Origin: Gottfriedia luciferensis | Lineage (GTDB): Bacteria; Bacillota; Bacilli; Bacillales; Bacillaceae_G | Assembly: GCF_001712755.1 (NCBI RefSeq) | Contig: NZ_MDKC01000005.1 | Location: 84,842 to 148,841, forward strand | DNA: 64,000 bases | Direction: 5' to 3' | Shown here: piece by piece, positions 35,375 to 45,970 of the stretch | Position numbering within the stretch: the first letter of the stretch is position 1 | How the letters are laid out: every line of letters starts with the position of its first letter | Program-made: the position numbers and the translations under genes | Notes under the pieces: model-generated | Told to the model about the DNA's origin: nothing | The model's input: only the letters and a program-made list of their open reading frames with translations | Databases searched by the model: none

Positions 35375-35728
35375 CTTGATCCTCCGGGTATTTTGGGAAT
35401 TCCATACATCTTTTAATTTTTTATTATACATGAGAAGGCAGAATATTTGTTGAATTTCGCAGAATTATATTTGGTAATTTTTATAGAATTTTACTATTTT
35501 GATATAGTAATCAATCACCAGAAATAAATCTATAAAATAAATTTTATAATACATACTTACCCTACATGGGTTTTCGTGATATTTAAATACCAATTAAATA
35601 ATCCCTATTATGATTAAATAAGCAGAAAATTTAAAATTATTATAGACAAATAGATTGTCTAAATATGTAACTATTTCTGAATAGCTTACTAGAAATGACT
35701 AAAGAAAAGATGGGGGTAAGAGAAAGGT
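35375..35728. other. Divergent regulatory region between lysR and subtilase 1
   Basis: Contains the shared 13-mer CAGAAAATTTAAA (35623-35635), followed by TTATAGACAA and the palindrome TAGACAATAGA-type TAGACAAATAGATTGTCTA (35644-35662). The same layout precedes subtilase 2. Confidence 0.6.
35623..35662 (+). promoter_or_regulatory. Shared 13-mer plus palindrome, copy 2
   Basis: CAGAAAATTTAAA then TAGACAA-4/5 nt-TTGTCTA, 106 bp before the subtilase start. Compare 40109-40146. Confidence 0.55.
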
Positions 35729-38700
35729 ATGAGAAAAGCAGGGAAAAGTAAAATTTCTAAAAGTGTTGCAGTTTTTGCATTAACATCAAGTGTAATGATT
35801 GGGGCATTTGGTCATGTATCAAATGTTACAAAAGCAAGTAGTATCACGAATGCTGATAATATGCTTGCTAATTTAACTCCAGCCCAAAGAGCAGCAATCA
35901 ACCAATTTTCTACAAATGAACAAACGGGACTTAATATTTCTTCCAAAATCGATTTAACATCAACAAACCAAACATCTGTCATTGTTGAATTTTCAAACAA
36001 ACCAGCTAAAGTTGCACAAATTGAAGCAAGTGTAGCGGGGAAAGAACTTTCTAAATCTGAGGCAGAGAACTTAGTGGATAAAGACCACGAAACATTTAGC
36101 CAAGACGTTGGGAAAGTATTGGTTAATGATAATAATAAAAAAGTAGATTACAAGATCAATCATTCATATAAACACGCATTTAACGGTGTGTCAATGAGTT
36201 TACCAGCAAACCAAATTAAAAATCTATTAAAATCTAACGCTGTAAAATCAGTATGGAGTAATGAGAAATTTACGATTGATCCGCCTGCTGAATCAAAGCC
36301 TGAACAATTAAAAGCGGATGAAGCAAATGTATCAAATTATACTCCATACGATGCATTAGACCGCTTACATGCGGAAGGTTTTACTGGAAAGGGAATTAAA
36401 GTAGGAAGCTTGGATACGGGTATTGATTACAATCACCCAGACTTGAAAGATGCATATAAAGGTGGATATGATTTCGTTAATAATGATAATGATCCAATGG
36501 AAACAACCTATGCTGATTGGGTGAAAGCAGGAAAACCTGGTACTTCAAATGGAGCAGACTACTATACAGAACATGGTACCCATGTTGCTGGTATTATTGG
36601 TGGACGTGGTAAAGCGGATAGTGAATATAAAACAATGGGAGCTGCTCCTGATGCAGATCTTTATTCTTACAGAGTTCTTGGTCCAGGTGGTAGTGGAACA
36701 TCTGAGTGGATTATTGCCGGAATAGACCGAGCTGTAAATGATGGTATGGACGTAATTAATATGTCACTAGGAAATACAATAAATGACCCCCTTTATGCAA
36801 CGTCGGTAGCTGTTAATAATGCAGTATTAAGCGGCGTAACAACTGTTGTTGCAGCAGGTAATACAGGGGATCAAATGTATACAGTAGGTTCTCCAGCCGC
36901 TGCAGCTTTACCTATAACAGTAGGAGCATCATCAATTGCTTTAGACATTTTTCAATATGCTGGCGTACAAAATGGAGCGAATTATTCGTTAAGACAGTTA
37001 GCAAGGAATTATTCCGACGATTTAACAACTTTAAAAGGGAAAAGCTATCAACTTGTTGATGTTGGCTTAGGTAATACAACCGACTTTAATGGGAAAGATG
37101 TTAATGGAAAAATAGCATTCATTAAGCGTGGATCTATTGGATTAATAGATAAAATAAAGAACGCAAAAGCAAAAGGTGCTATTGCAGTATTAATGTATAA
37201 TGATGAAACAAATAAAGCTGAAGGCCCAATTCAATCATTCCTTGGAGAATCTGTAGACGCAATTCCAGCATTTTCAGTTTCGAATGAAGATGGTTTAGCA
37301 ATCGCAGCCGCGTTAAAAGCAGGTAAAACTGATTTCACTTTTGGTGATTATACAAAGTTAAAAACAAATGGTGATGAGTTAGCTACTTTTAGTTCAAGAG
37401 GACCATCTCGTGTTAATTATGATATTAAGCCTGAAGTAACTGCACCTGGTGTATCGATTCTTTCAACAGTTCCATTCTTTGTAAATAATAAAGTAGCGGA
37501 TGGATCAAAACCAGAAGATTATAAATATGCTTATGAGCGCTTATCTGGTACTTCAATGGCGTCACCTTATGTAGCAGGTGTGTCGGCTTTATTATTACAA
37601 TCTAATAAGGACCTACAACCAGAAGATGTAAAATCGATTTTGATGAATACTGCGGATCCATTATCAAAGAATTATAGTGTATTTGAAATCGGTAGTGGAC
37701 GAGTTGATGCATATGAAGCAATCCACTCAAATGTCGAATTAGAAGTAGTTGATCAAACACCATCAATTATTAATGGGAAGCAAAAATCGATCAAAGAACT
37801 AACAGGTGGAATGAGCTTTGGCTCAATTGGATTTGAGGATCAAGATATTACAGACTCTCGTAGCGTTATTTTGAAGAATCGTAGTGAAAAAACAAAAACA
37901 TTTAACGTAAATGTAAAATTTCAAACTGGATTAAGGGGATCTAAAGATGCTGCAGCAAATGGAGTAACACTGTCTGGGCCAACATCCGTTAAGTTAAATG
38001 GAATTAGTCAAAAATCAGTTAATTTCAACTTTAATTTTCCTAAAACAGCTGAAAAAGGTACGTATGAAGGTTATGTAACGTTTACGAACACTGCTGATCC
38101 AACAGAACAATACCAGATCCCATTTGGAGGACGTGTTGTAGAAGAAGGAATTAAATCATTTAAAATAGATAATCCATTATTTGGTGTTGATACGATTTGG
38201 TCAGCAAATGCAAATCCAAACTTAGCATTCGAATTTTCATTAAAAACACATATGAAAACGTTAGATGTTATCTTACAAGATGCAAAAACTGGTGAAGATC
38301 TAGGATTAGTTGGTTCCTATAATCCAATCACTTTAAATGAGGACCAAGTTTATACTAATTTCTATGGGTTTAATGACCTTTACTATCCATTTACTGGTGA
38401 TTCAAAAAATCCGATTAGCAACGAACCAGTATTTGCAAAAACAGGACATTATAAATTAAGACTAGTAGGAAGTAACGAACAAGGTAAAACATTCTCTGCT
38501 GCATCAGACTTCATTTTTGAAGCTGGAGCTCCAAAAATGACGACTAGCTTTGATTCATTAGATCAAAAAGTAATTGAATATGATAATAGTCAGTTTGATG
38601 CAAACGGACAGTTTTTATATGATTTTAATATCAATCTATATGATCCAGAAACAGATGAAGCGAATCGCTTAGGAATCCCAGTTGATCAGTCAAGTAATTC

Positions 38701-39889
38701 AGTTGTTTCGTTTTACAACGGTCCACGTCCTGCAAATCCAATTCATACTGATATAAATGGCAATTACCATGATAAGATCCTTGTGAAGAAACAAGATAAA
38801 CCTTTAGAAGTATCATTTTATGGTTTTGATGCAGCAAGAAACTTTAATTTGAATGCTACAAATAAGTACAGAGTTGCTTTTGTTGACAAATCATTACCTT
38901 ACTATTATCTAAAAGCAAATAAACAGAACATTACAAATGGAGATACAGTAAATTTCACTGTTCGTTCAAATAATGTGAAAAACTTAAAAACAACGAAAAT
39001 TACGATTCCAGTATTTAATGGTGAAGGTTCAATTGATAATGTAGTTGTAAATGATGAGGTGAAACAGTATGGTGATGCGAATGTTTCGTACAATACTACA
39101 CCGTCAGGAACAAAAACATTATATACAATTACGTTTAATTATTTAGGTAATAAAACATTACCGGAAGATCTGCCGCTATTTAACTTTGATGTAAAAACTG
39201 CAAATATATATGTGAAAAGTGTGCCTTATGATTGGTTTACAATGAGTGCATCAACGATTGATCAATCGAATGTCACAACAAATGGAGTATATGCTTTTAT
39301 GGAAAGCTTTACGATTAAACCTAGCTATTCAAGATTAGATGGTGCAATCCAAGCTGAGGGAGCATTAAATCCATTAACTGGTGGTCTAAACTATGCACTT
39401 GATAAAAGTAAACTTGGAGCAAAAGTAACCGTTACTTCGTATGATGGTAAAACAGTTGTAGAGCCTACATTAAATAAGGATGGTCAGTATATTGCAAATA
39501 CACTTAAAGCTGATGAAAAACCTTATACATTAAAAGTAGATATTCCAGGTCACTTTACAATGAACAAACAATTTACATTATATGACGATGTTCGCGGTGA
39601 AATGGTAGGAAAGAGAATAGGATATAATATATCAACAGCTGCTGCAGGTGATGTGAATAAAGATAATGTCATTGATATTTTAGATGCTTTAGCTGTACAG
39701 ACATTCTGGGGTACAAATAAAGCGTCTGCAGACTTTAATTTTGATAAAGTAGTAGATAAAAATGATATGGATTATATTGTCAAAAACTTTGGATTACAAA
39801 ACCCTACAGTAACAAATGCGCCAAAGCCGAAAACGACTTATAAAGGAGCTACATTAGAGAGCATTTTAAGTCAATTAGGTTTAGAGTAA
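35729..39889 (+). CDS. Giant secreted subtilase 1 with cohesin-like and dockerin-like modules
   Basis: A 1386-residue S8 serine protease. A Sec signal peptide (1 to about 36) is followed by an I9-type propeptide (about 60-180), and the catalytic domain carries Asp229 (LDTGIDYNHPD), His282 (EHGTHVAG) and Ser609 (SGTSMASP). A PA domain is inserted at about 430-540 (GKIAFIKRGSIGLIDKIKNA). Fn3-like/C5a-peptidase-type domains follow (about 670-820). About 1069-1167 resembles a cohesin (NGDTVNFTVRSNNVKNLK). The C-terminal 1306-1362 has two dockerin-type calcium loops (DVNKDNVIDILDAL, DFNFDKVVDKNDMD). No LPXTG, so secreted or held by non-covalent contacts. Paralogues at 40241 and 59517. Confidence 0.92.
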   Translation: MRKAGKSKISKSVAVFALTSSVMIGAFGHVSNVTKASSITNADNMLANLTPAQRAAINQFSTNEQTGLNISSKIDLTSTNQTSVIVEFSNKPAKVAQIEASVAGKELSKSEAENLVDKDHETFSQDVGKVLVNDNNKKVDYKINHSYKHAFNGVSMSLPANQIKNLLKSNAVKSVWSNEKFTIDPPAESKPEQLKADEANVSNYTPYDALDRLHAEGFTGKGIKVGSLDTGIDYNHPDLKDAYKGGYDFVNNDNDPMETTYADWVKAGKPGTSNGADYYTEHGTHVAGIIGGRGKADSEYKTMGAAPDADLYSYRVLGPGGSGTSEWIIAGIDRAVNDGMDVINMSLGNTINDPLYATSVAVNNAVLSGVTTVVAAGNTGDQMYTVGSPAAAALPITVGASSIALDIFQYAGVQNGANYSLRQLARNYSDDLTTLKGKSYQLVDVGLGNTTDFNGKDVNGKIAFIKRGSIGLIDKIKNAKAKGAIAVLMYNDETNKAEGPIQSFLGESVDAIPAFSVSNEDGLAIAAALKAGKTDFTFGDYTKLKTNGDELATFSSRGPSRVNYDIKPEVTAPGVSILSTVPFFVNNKVADGSKPEDYKYAYERLSGTSMASPYVAGVSALLLQSNKDLQPEDVKSILMNTADPLSKNYSVFEIGSGRVDAYEAIHSNVELEVVDQTPSIINGKQKSIKELTGGMSFGSIGFEDQDITDSRSVILKNRSEKTKTFNVNVKFQTGLRGSKDAAANGVTLSGPTSVKLNGISQKSVNFNFNFPKTAEKGTYEGYVTFTNTADPTEQYQIPFGGRVVEEGIKSFKIDNPLFGVDTIWSANANPNLAFEFSLKTHMKTLDVILQDAKTGEDLGLVGSYNPITLNEDQVYTNFYGFNDLYYPFTGDSKNPISNEPVFAKTGHYKLRLVGSNEQGKTFSAASDFIFEAGAPKMTTSFDSLDQKVIEYDNSQFDANGQFLYDFNINLYDPETDEANRLGIPVDQSSNSVVSFYNGPRPANPIHTDINGNYHDKILVKKQDKPLEVSFYGFDAARNFNLNATNKYRVAFVDKSLPYYYLKANKQNITNGDTVNFTVRSNNVKNLKTTKITIPVFNGEGSIDNVVVNDEVKQYGDANVSYNTTPSGTKTLYTITFNYLGNKTLPEDLPLFNFDVKTANIYVKSVPYDWFTMSASTIDQSNVTTNGVYAFMESFTIKPSYSRLDGAIQAEGALNPLTGGLNYALDKSKLGAKVTVTSYDGKTVVEPTLNKDGQYIANTLKADEKPYTLKVDIPGHFTMNKQFTLYDDVRGEMVGKRIGYNISTAAAGDVNKDNVIDILDALAVQTFWGTNKASADFNFDKVVDKNDMDYIVKNFGLQNPTVTNAPKPKTTYKGATLESILSQLGLE

Positions 39890-39905
39890 AAGAATACTAT
39901 TTTTA

Positions 39906-39940
39906 GAAAGCATCCTCTATTTTTAGAGGGTGCTTTTATT
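39906..39940 (+). terminator. Terminator after subtilase 1
   Basis: AAAGCATCCTCTA (39906-39918) with TAGAGGGTGCTTT (39923-39935), one wobble, then T-rich. Confidence 0.9.
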
Positions 39941-40240
39941 TTGCAGAAATTGTGATTCTATGTTGAGTTTTGTATCGCTTGAAGACAATTAAATAAAGTT
40001 TCTAATTGCTCTCGTCTCAAAAATATATTTCTAAATGAATCATTACCCTATCTAGAATTTCACGAATTTTAAATACCTGTTAAATATTCCGTTTAACAAA
40101 TAAGTAGGCAGAAAATTTAAACTAATTATAGACAAAATATTTTGTCAAATTTAGTAGTTTCTAGTACTGATAAATAGACTACTAGTGTTAGTGATTTATT
40201 CGTTATTACTAGAGAGAAAAATGGGGGTAAAGGAAAGATT
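39941..40240. other. Promoter region of subtilase 2
   Basis: Holds the shared 13-mer and a perfect palindrome (40109-40146). Otherwise A+T-rich with no ORF. Confidence 0.5.
40109..40146 (+). promoter_or_regulatory. Shared 13-mer plus palindrome, copy 3
   Basis: CAGAAAATTTAAA (40109-40121), then AATTATAGACAAAATATTTT: the core GACAAAATATTTTGTC is a perfect 16-bp palindrome. 132 bp before the start codon. Confidence 0.6.
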
Positions 40241-43200
40241 ATGAGAAAACTTGCACCAAATAGTAAGATGTCAAAAAGCTTTGCTGCAATTGCCTTATCA
40301 TCAAGTGTTGTTTTAGCTCCACTCGGACCTGTAACAAACGTTACAAAAGCTGAAAGCCTTTCAAAAGCCGAAACGATTTTAGCTAATTTAAGTCCGGCAC
40401 AAAGACAAGCACTAGAAAAACTTTCGACAAATGATCAATCTGGTTTATTTTTAGATTCAAACGTGAATCTAGAGAGTTCTAGTAAGGTGTCTGTTATTGT
40501 TCAATTTAAAAACAAACCTCAAAAAGCAGCTGTTTTAGAAGCAGCAGTAAAAGGGGAAAGTTTATCTAATGAGCAAGCAAAAGCGAATGTTGAATTAGAT
40601 CATTCGACATTTAAAAAGGATTTAGCCGCTAATTTTAAAACAAAGTCAGAAGGAAGCTTTAAAATCAAACGTCAATATAAAGATGCATTTAATGGTGTAG
40701 CACTAGAAGTACCTGCAAATAAGGTTAAGGATTTATTGAAATCAGATGCAGTTCAAGCAATATACAGTGATTCAACTGTTAAAGTAGAAGAGCCAACAAG
40801 TGAAGCACAACCTTCAAAAGAAGCTCAAGGACAAGGAATGGCTGCAGAACGATCTTATTTAAATATCGATAAACTTCATGATGAAGGATATACAGGTAAG
40901 GGAGTTAAAGTAGCCGTACTTGATACGGGTGTTGATTATAATCATCCAGATATTAAAGATGCATTTAAAGGTGGATATGATTTCGTTGATAACGATAATG
41001 ATCCAATGGAAACAACATATGCTGATTGGATAAAAGCAGGTAAGCCAGGTGGAAGTACTGGGGCTGCTTCATATGTTACAGAACATGGTACACATGTTTC
41101 TGGAATGATTGTAGGTCAAGGGAAAAATAATAGCAACTATGCAACAACTGGAATAGCACCAGATGCAGATTTATATGTGTATCGTGTTCTTGGCCCAGGT
41201 GGAAGTGGTACTACTGAGAACATTATTGCTGCGATTGATCAAGCTGTAGCTGATGGAATGGATGTAATGAATCTTTCATTAGGTGCGAACTATAATGACC
41301 CGTTATTCCCAGAAGCTATTGCAATTAATAATGCAGTGTTAAGCGGAGTGACAGCAGTGGTTGCTGCCGGGAATTCTGGAAACGGAATGTATACAGTCGG
41401 TTCGCCTGGTGGAGCAGCTTTAGCTTTAACAGTAGGAGCAAGTGATGTACCTTCACAAATTCCAACAATGAAGGGTCATCTTGACACAGCCAATTCGGAC
41501 ATGCGTTTATTAGCAAAAAACTTTAGTGATGATATTTCAACTTTGTTAAGCAATACTTACGACATTGTCAATATTCCTGGAATTGGACAAGCAAGCAATT
41601 ATAATAATCTAAATGTAACCGGTAAAGTGGTACTCGTTGCGCGTGGAACAAGTACAATTAACGATAAAATATTACAAGCTAAATTAAAAGGTGCTGCAGC
41701 AATTCTTATTTACAATAACAATCCAGATGAAGGATATTTGCCTTACTACTTAGGTGAGGGTACTGATTTTATCCCATCTTTTAATTTAACAAATGCTGAT
41801 GGGCTTGCACTACAGCAAAAAATTACATCAGGTAATACAAAGTTTTCATTTAGTGATTTAGGACAGTTATCAACAAAAGGTGATAACTTAGCTGATTTTA
41901 GCTCTAGAGGACCTACTCGAGTAAATTATGAAATAAAACCTGAAATTACAGCTCCGGGTGTAAGTGTTTTATCAACGGTACCTGGCTTTATTCATAGTCC
42001 AAACGATCCAACCAACTACCAATATGCATATGAACGTATGTCAGGTACGTCGATGGCAACACCTTTCACGACAGGCGTTGCTACCTTATTAAAACAAGCA
42101 AATCCAGATTTACAACCTGAAGATATTAAATCGATTTTAATGAATACAGCAGATTCGTTAAGTCAGCCTTACTCCGTATTTGAAGAAGGCGCAGGTCGCA
42201 TTAATCCTTATAACGCAATTCATTCTACAATTGAAATAAAAGTAAAAGAAAGTACACCTACAATTATTAATGGAGAAGTGGAACAAATTAATATTGATAC
42301 TGGTGCACTTAGCTTCGGGAATAAGGCTTACAATGGATCTGATCTTTCAGATACTCGTACAGTAACACTGCTGAATAGAGGAGAAAAAACAAAAACGTTT
42401 AATATTCAAGTAAATTATCAATCAAATATACGAGGTTCGAAAGTTGCCGTAGCAAATGGAGTTACCGTTCAAGCGCCTACATCTGTTACATTAAAAGGGG
42501 TTAGCCAAAAGAAACTAAATATAGCGTTAAATATACCTAAAACGGCAGATAAAGGAATTTACGAAGGTTATGTTGTCTTTACAAATAAAGATAATCCAAT
42601 AGAAACTTATCGAATTCCATTTGGTGTGCATTATGTTGAACAAGGATTCCAAAGCTTGAACCTTAGTCGTCAATCAATTTCAACTGATCGAAATAATCTA
42701 TCTGCACCATTATATTCGCCTTACTTAACGGCTAATTTTACGTTAAAATCGCACATGAGATATATTTACGCGGTACTAACTGATGCGACAACCGGTGAGG
42801 ACTTAGGAATTTCAAATGCATTCGATGGAGTAGCCTATAATGAAGGTGTTCAATATAATATTCAACCGTTTATGGGATACTATTATCCATTTACAACCGA
42901 TTCAAGTAGTCCTTTTGACAATAAACCAGTTAAAGCAAAAGAAGGTCACTACAAAATGAAATTGATTGGTTATGATGATAATGATAAAGCTTTTACGATT
43001 GCACAAGATTTATTCGTTGATAATACAATGCCAAATCAATTTGATGTCCAAGTACAAGGTGAAAAACCTGGTAATCCATTTATTGAATATAAGCCAGAAC
43101 AAAAAACAATTCCTATTACAGCTTCAATTAATGATAAAATTGTCGATCAAATGAAAGCAATTGGTTTAAAGGCTGATCAATCTCAAAACTATATTGGTTA

Positions 43201-44386
43201 TTATTACAATAGTTTTTATCTTACAGGTAAGCTTTCACTTGATGAAAATGGAAAAGCAAAAGATGAAATTGCGATGCAACCAAATTTATCAGTTTTAAAT
43301 GTTCGTTTTGCTGGAGTAGATCAAGCAACAAATTTCAACGGAATGAAGCAATACCTATTTGTTAAAGAAGGTACACCTTATGTTTACGGACAAGCAAATG
43401 TCGCGACAAGATTAAATCAAGTAAATGCTCAAGTTGGGGACAAAATTACAGTAACTTTAACGGCAAATAATCTAGCGAAATTACAGAAAGCTAATTATAA
43501 TTTTACGACGAGTACGTTAGATACAAATATTGTCAATATTGCTTTAAACCCTGAAGCAAAAAAACTTGGTGGGCAATTAAATGTAACGACAACAAATCTT
43601 TCAAGTACAACAGTTAAATCAAATGTAGATGTGACATTTGATGGTACACAAGATGTATCTGGCGATATTCCAATGGTTGATGTAACGATTAAAATACCAG
43701 AATTAAATGATGTGTATAATTATTCTAGTTTTTATAGTGTTAATTCAACATTTACAAGTGTAGATAATGTAGTGACAAAACCACTTACAGCTATTGTACC
43801 AATCAATATTTTATCAAATACCTCAAGTGTCATTGGTTATATTCATCCTGAGAGTTTCAATAATGCAGACGGAACATTAAAATATATCGATTATACGAAA
43901 CTTGGTGCAAATGTAACAGTGGTAGATAGTAAAGGAAAAAAATACACTGGTACAATGGATTCAAGAGGTCAGTTTACGATCGGTGGTTTACCAGTAACGA
44001 AGGATGCATTTACAGTTGTTACGGATATTCCTGGACACTTTACAACTTATGGAAAATTTGATACTGCATATAACACAATCGATGGATTCATCTATGGTTA
44101 TAAATTGAGACTAGGAACTGAAACAGTAGATACTGCAACAGCTGGAGATATAAATAAAGATAATGTGATCGATATTAATGATGCTTTAGCTATTGAAACG
44201 TACTGGGGAACGAACAAACGCTCAGCAGACATCAATTTTGATGGAACAGTTGATGCGAAAGATTTTGCTTATGTAGAAAAGAACTATTTATTGCAAAGTA
44301 CAGCTGTTGATAACGCTCCAAAACCAGCTAAAAAATATAAGGGGAAAACATTAGCAGATATCAAAATTGAGTTAGGAATTCAATAA
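40241..44386 (+). CDS. Giant secreted subtilase 2 with cohesin-like and dockerin-like modules
   Basis: A 1381-residue paralogue of the preceding protease with the same architecture: signal peptide (to about 37), I9 propeptide, catalytic Asp228 (VLDTGVDYNHPD), His282 (EHGTHVSG), oxyanion Asn in VVAAGNSGNG and Ser604 (SGTSMATP), inserted PA domain, Fn3-like stretch, cohesin-like segment (about 1062-1165, VGDKITVTLTANNLAKL) and dockerin-like tail (about 1302-1355, DINKDNVIDINDAL and DINFDGTVDAKDFA). It is more diverged from subtilases 1 and 3 than they are from each other in the catalytic region. The same GGGGGTAA(A/G) sequence precedes both this ATG and that of subtilase 1, the ribosome site. 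Ends KTLADIKIELGI, a tail motif shared by all three. Confidence 0.92.
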   Translation: MRKLAPNSKMSKSFAAIALSSSVVLAPLGPVTNVTKAESLSKAETILANLSPAQRQALEKLSTNDQSGLFLDSNVNLESSSKVSVIVQFKNKPQKAAVLEAAVKGESLSNEQAKANVELDHSTFKKDLAANFKTKSEGSFKIKRQYKDAFNGVALEVPANKVKDLLKSDAVQAIYSDSTVKVEEPTSEAQPSKEAQGQGMAAERSYLNIDKLHDEGYTGKGVKVAVLDTGVDYNHPDIKDAFKGGYDFVDNDNDPMETTYADWIKAGKPGGSTGAASYVTEHGTHVSGMIVGQGKNNSNYATTGIAPDADLYVYRVLGPGGSGTTENIIAAIDQAVADGMDVMNLSLGANYNDPLFPEAIAINNAVLSGVTAVVAAGNSGNGMYTVGSPGGAALALTVGASDVPSQIPTMKGHLDTANSDMRLLAKNFSDDISTLLSNTYDIVNIPGIGQASNYNNLNVTGKVVLVARGTSTINDKILQAKLKGAAAILIYNNNPDEGYLPYYLGEGTDFIPSFNLTNADGLALQQKITSGNTKFSFSDLGQLSTKGDNLADFSSRGPTRVNYEIKPEITAPGVSVLSTVPGFIHSPNDPTNYQYAYERMSGTSMATPFTTGVATLLKQANPDLQPEDIKSILMNTADSLSQPYSVFEEGAGRINPYNAIHSTIEIKVKESTPTIINGEVEQINIDTGALSFGNKAYNGSDLSDTRTVTLLNRGEKTKTFNIQVNYQSNIRGSKVAVANGVTVQAPTSVTLKGVSQKKLNIALNIPKTADKGIYEGYVVFTNKDNPIETYRIPFGVHYVEQGFQSLNLSRQSISTDRNNLSAPLYSPYLTANFTLKSHMRYIYAVLTDATTGEDLGISNAFDGVAYNEGVQYNIQPFMGYYYPFTTDSSSPFDNKPVKAKEGHYKMKLIGYDDNDKAFTIAQDLFVDNTMPNQFDVQVQGEKPGNPFIEYKPEQKTIPITASINDKIVDQMKAIGLKADQSQNYIGYYYNSFYLTGKLSLDENGKAKDEIAMQPNLSVLNVRFAGVDQATNFNGMKQYLFVKEGTPYVYGQANVATRLNQVNAQVGDKITVTLTANNLAKLQKANYNFTTSTLDTNIVNIALNPEAKKLGGQLNVTTTNLSSTTVKSNVDVTFDGTQDVSGDIPMVDVTIKIPELNDVYNYSSFYSVNSTFTSVDNVVTKPLTAIVPINILSNTSSVIGYIHPESFNNADGTLKYIDYTKLGANVTVVDSKGKKYTGTMDSRGQFTIGGLPVTKDAFTVVTDIPGHFTTYGKFDTAYNTIDGFIYGYKLRLGTETVDTATAGDINKDNVIDINDALAIETYWGTNKRSADINFDGTVDAKDFAYVEKNYLLQSTAVDNAPKPAKKYKGKTLADIKIELGIQ

Positions 44387-44410
44387 TTTATAAATTTTAC
44401 TTCAAGGCAT

Positions 44411-44443
44411 AAAGCACGCTTTTAACATAAGCGTGCTTTTATT
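44411..44443 (+). terminator. Terminator after subtilase 2
   Basis: AAAGCACGCTT (44411-44421) and AAGCGTGCTTT (44429-44439), perfect stem, then T-rich. Confidence 0.95.
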
Positions 44444-44533
44444 CTAATTAGATAGTATGGCAAGATTTAGAGATTGAACATCATGGTTAAAGCTGATTTT
44501 ATTATTTCTAAAAGATAACTTGGGGGAGAAGTA

Positions 44534-45781
44534 ATGTTTGAAAGAGAAATCATTAAATATTATAGGAAGGAAAAAGGATTTAGCCAGGATGAGCTTTGCG
44601 AAGGGATTTGCTCAAAATCTCATTTAAGTAGAATTGAAAGTGGGAGAGTTAGTTTATCTTCTAAGATTTTAGCCTTATTATCAGAACGATTAGGGATTGA
44701 TATAAACGAAAAGCTTAATTCGTATCATATGATTGAAAATTACTTAGAAGAGTTAAACAATGCATTAATTATGCACAACTCAAATAAAGTCGACGAGATT
44801 ATACAAAAATTAGAACAGATCCCATTTATCTCATCATCTCAATACGTAGTAAGAAATCTTTTAATATTAGCTAGATATTATCTTTGGAAAAATAATTTAA
44901 AGCAATCACTAAAAATAATAAATTCTGTTGAGAGAAAGTATAGTGAAAATCTGTCTGAATATGAAAAAAACTTTCTGTTACATATTAAAGCAATCTATTA
45001 TTTAAGCATATATAGGTCAACGACGAGTGTAGATTTACGAGCTGCGGTAGGGATTTTAAATCAAATAAATCTTAAAGAATATAAAAATAAGGAAGTTTAC
45101 TATCATTTTGCACTATCCTATCATTATGCAGGAGAGAATCTATTAGTCTATATAAATGCGAAAAAAGCACTACATTATTTCAATGCTACTCATAATTATG
45201 TACAGTCTATAAATGCACAAATCCTTATTTTAATTCAATATGAAAAGGAACAAGAAATAAGTTTTGTAAAGATTGTTGAAAAATATAAGGACTTAATCTG
45301 GAATTGTGACAGTGTTGGGGCAAGTAATCAAAAAGCGATATTATTAAATAATTTAGGTATAAGTTATTTTAAAAGAGGAGATTTTGAAAATGCTGCGCAT
45401 TACATTGAACGATCACTTCAATTAACAGATAAGACATCAGTTTATTATTTAAGGAGATATTATAATTATACTGAGACTTGTTTGGAGGGTAGGTTATTAC
45501 CTAAAGATGAACTTTTAGAGCTTACTAATGAAGGAATAAAATTAGCAGAAAAAAATAATAGTTCAATTCATATTACTTTATTTAAACTTTTAAAACTGTG
45601 TTGTGAAAATAACCAAATTCAATATTATCAATACTTAAATGATATAGCAATTCCACAATTTAAATTAACAAATAATATTTCATACTATAATCAATATGGA
45701 AAAAAATTATATAAGCATTTAATTGCTAATAAACAATATAAGAAAGCTATTGAATTAGAATGTGAATTTCGATCATTATGA
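44534..45781 (+). CDS. XRE-family regulator with TPR domain, PlcR/Rgg-like
   Basis: A 415-residue protein. The N-terminal helix-turn-helix is residues 5-58 (IIKYYRKEKGFSQDELCEGI then SKSHLSRIESGRVSLSSK). The remaining ~350 residues are helical with TPR-like repeats (AILLNNLGISYFKRGDFENA then AHYIERSLQL at about 275-305). This plan is shared by PlcR, NprR and related quorum sensors that bind short exported peptides and control secreted proteases. It directly follows two secreted protease genes. No cognate signal-peptide gene of the PapR/NprX type is evident downstream. Ribosome site TTGGGGGAGAAG. Confidence 0.85.
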   Translation: MFEREIIKYYRKEKGFSQDELCEGICSKSHLSRIESGRVSLSSKILALLSERLGIDINEKLNSYHMIENYLEELNNALIMHNSNKVDEIIQKLEQIPFISSSQYVVRNLLILARYYLWKNNLKQSLKIINSVERKYSENLSEYEKNFLLHIKAIYYLSIYRSTTSVDLRAAVGILNQINLKEYKNKEVYYHFALSYHYAGENLLVYINAKKALHYFNATHNYVQSINAQILILIQYEKEQEISFVKIVEKYKDLIWNCDSVGASNQKAILLNNLGISYFKRGDFENAAHYIERSLQLTDKTSVYYLRRYYNYTETCLEGRLLPKDELLELTNEGIKLAEKNNSSIHITLFKLLKLCCENNQIQYYQYLNDIAIPQFKLTNNISYYNQYGKKLYKHLIANKQYKKAIELECEFRSL

Positions 45782-45838
45782 TTTACCGGGTGGGGAATTA
45801 TTCATGTGGTCCAATGAACACCTAATAAAAAACTTTTT

Positions 45839-45870
45839 GTAAGTAGTTATTGAAACTGCTTACTTTTTTT
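45839..45870 (+). terminator. Terminator after the TPR regulator
   Basis: GTAAGTAGTT (45839-45848) with AACTGCTTAC (45854-45863), one G-U, loop ATTGA, then T7. Confidence 0.9.
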
Positions 45871-45970
45871 ATTTACAAAAAGGATTACAAAACTTTCATA
45901 AACTATGAAAATACTTTTCATCAGAATATGATAGACAGGTAACAAAACATAGTACATCATGCAAGAAAAA

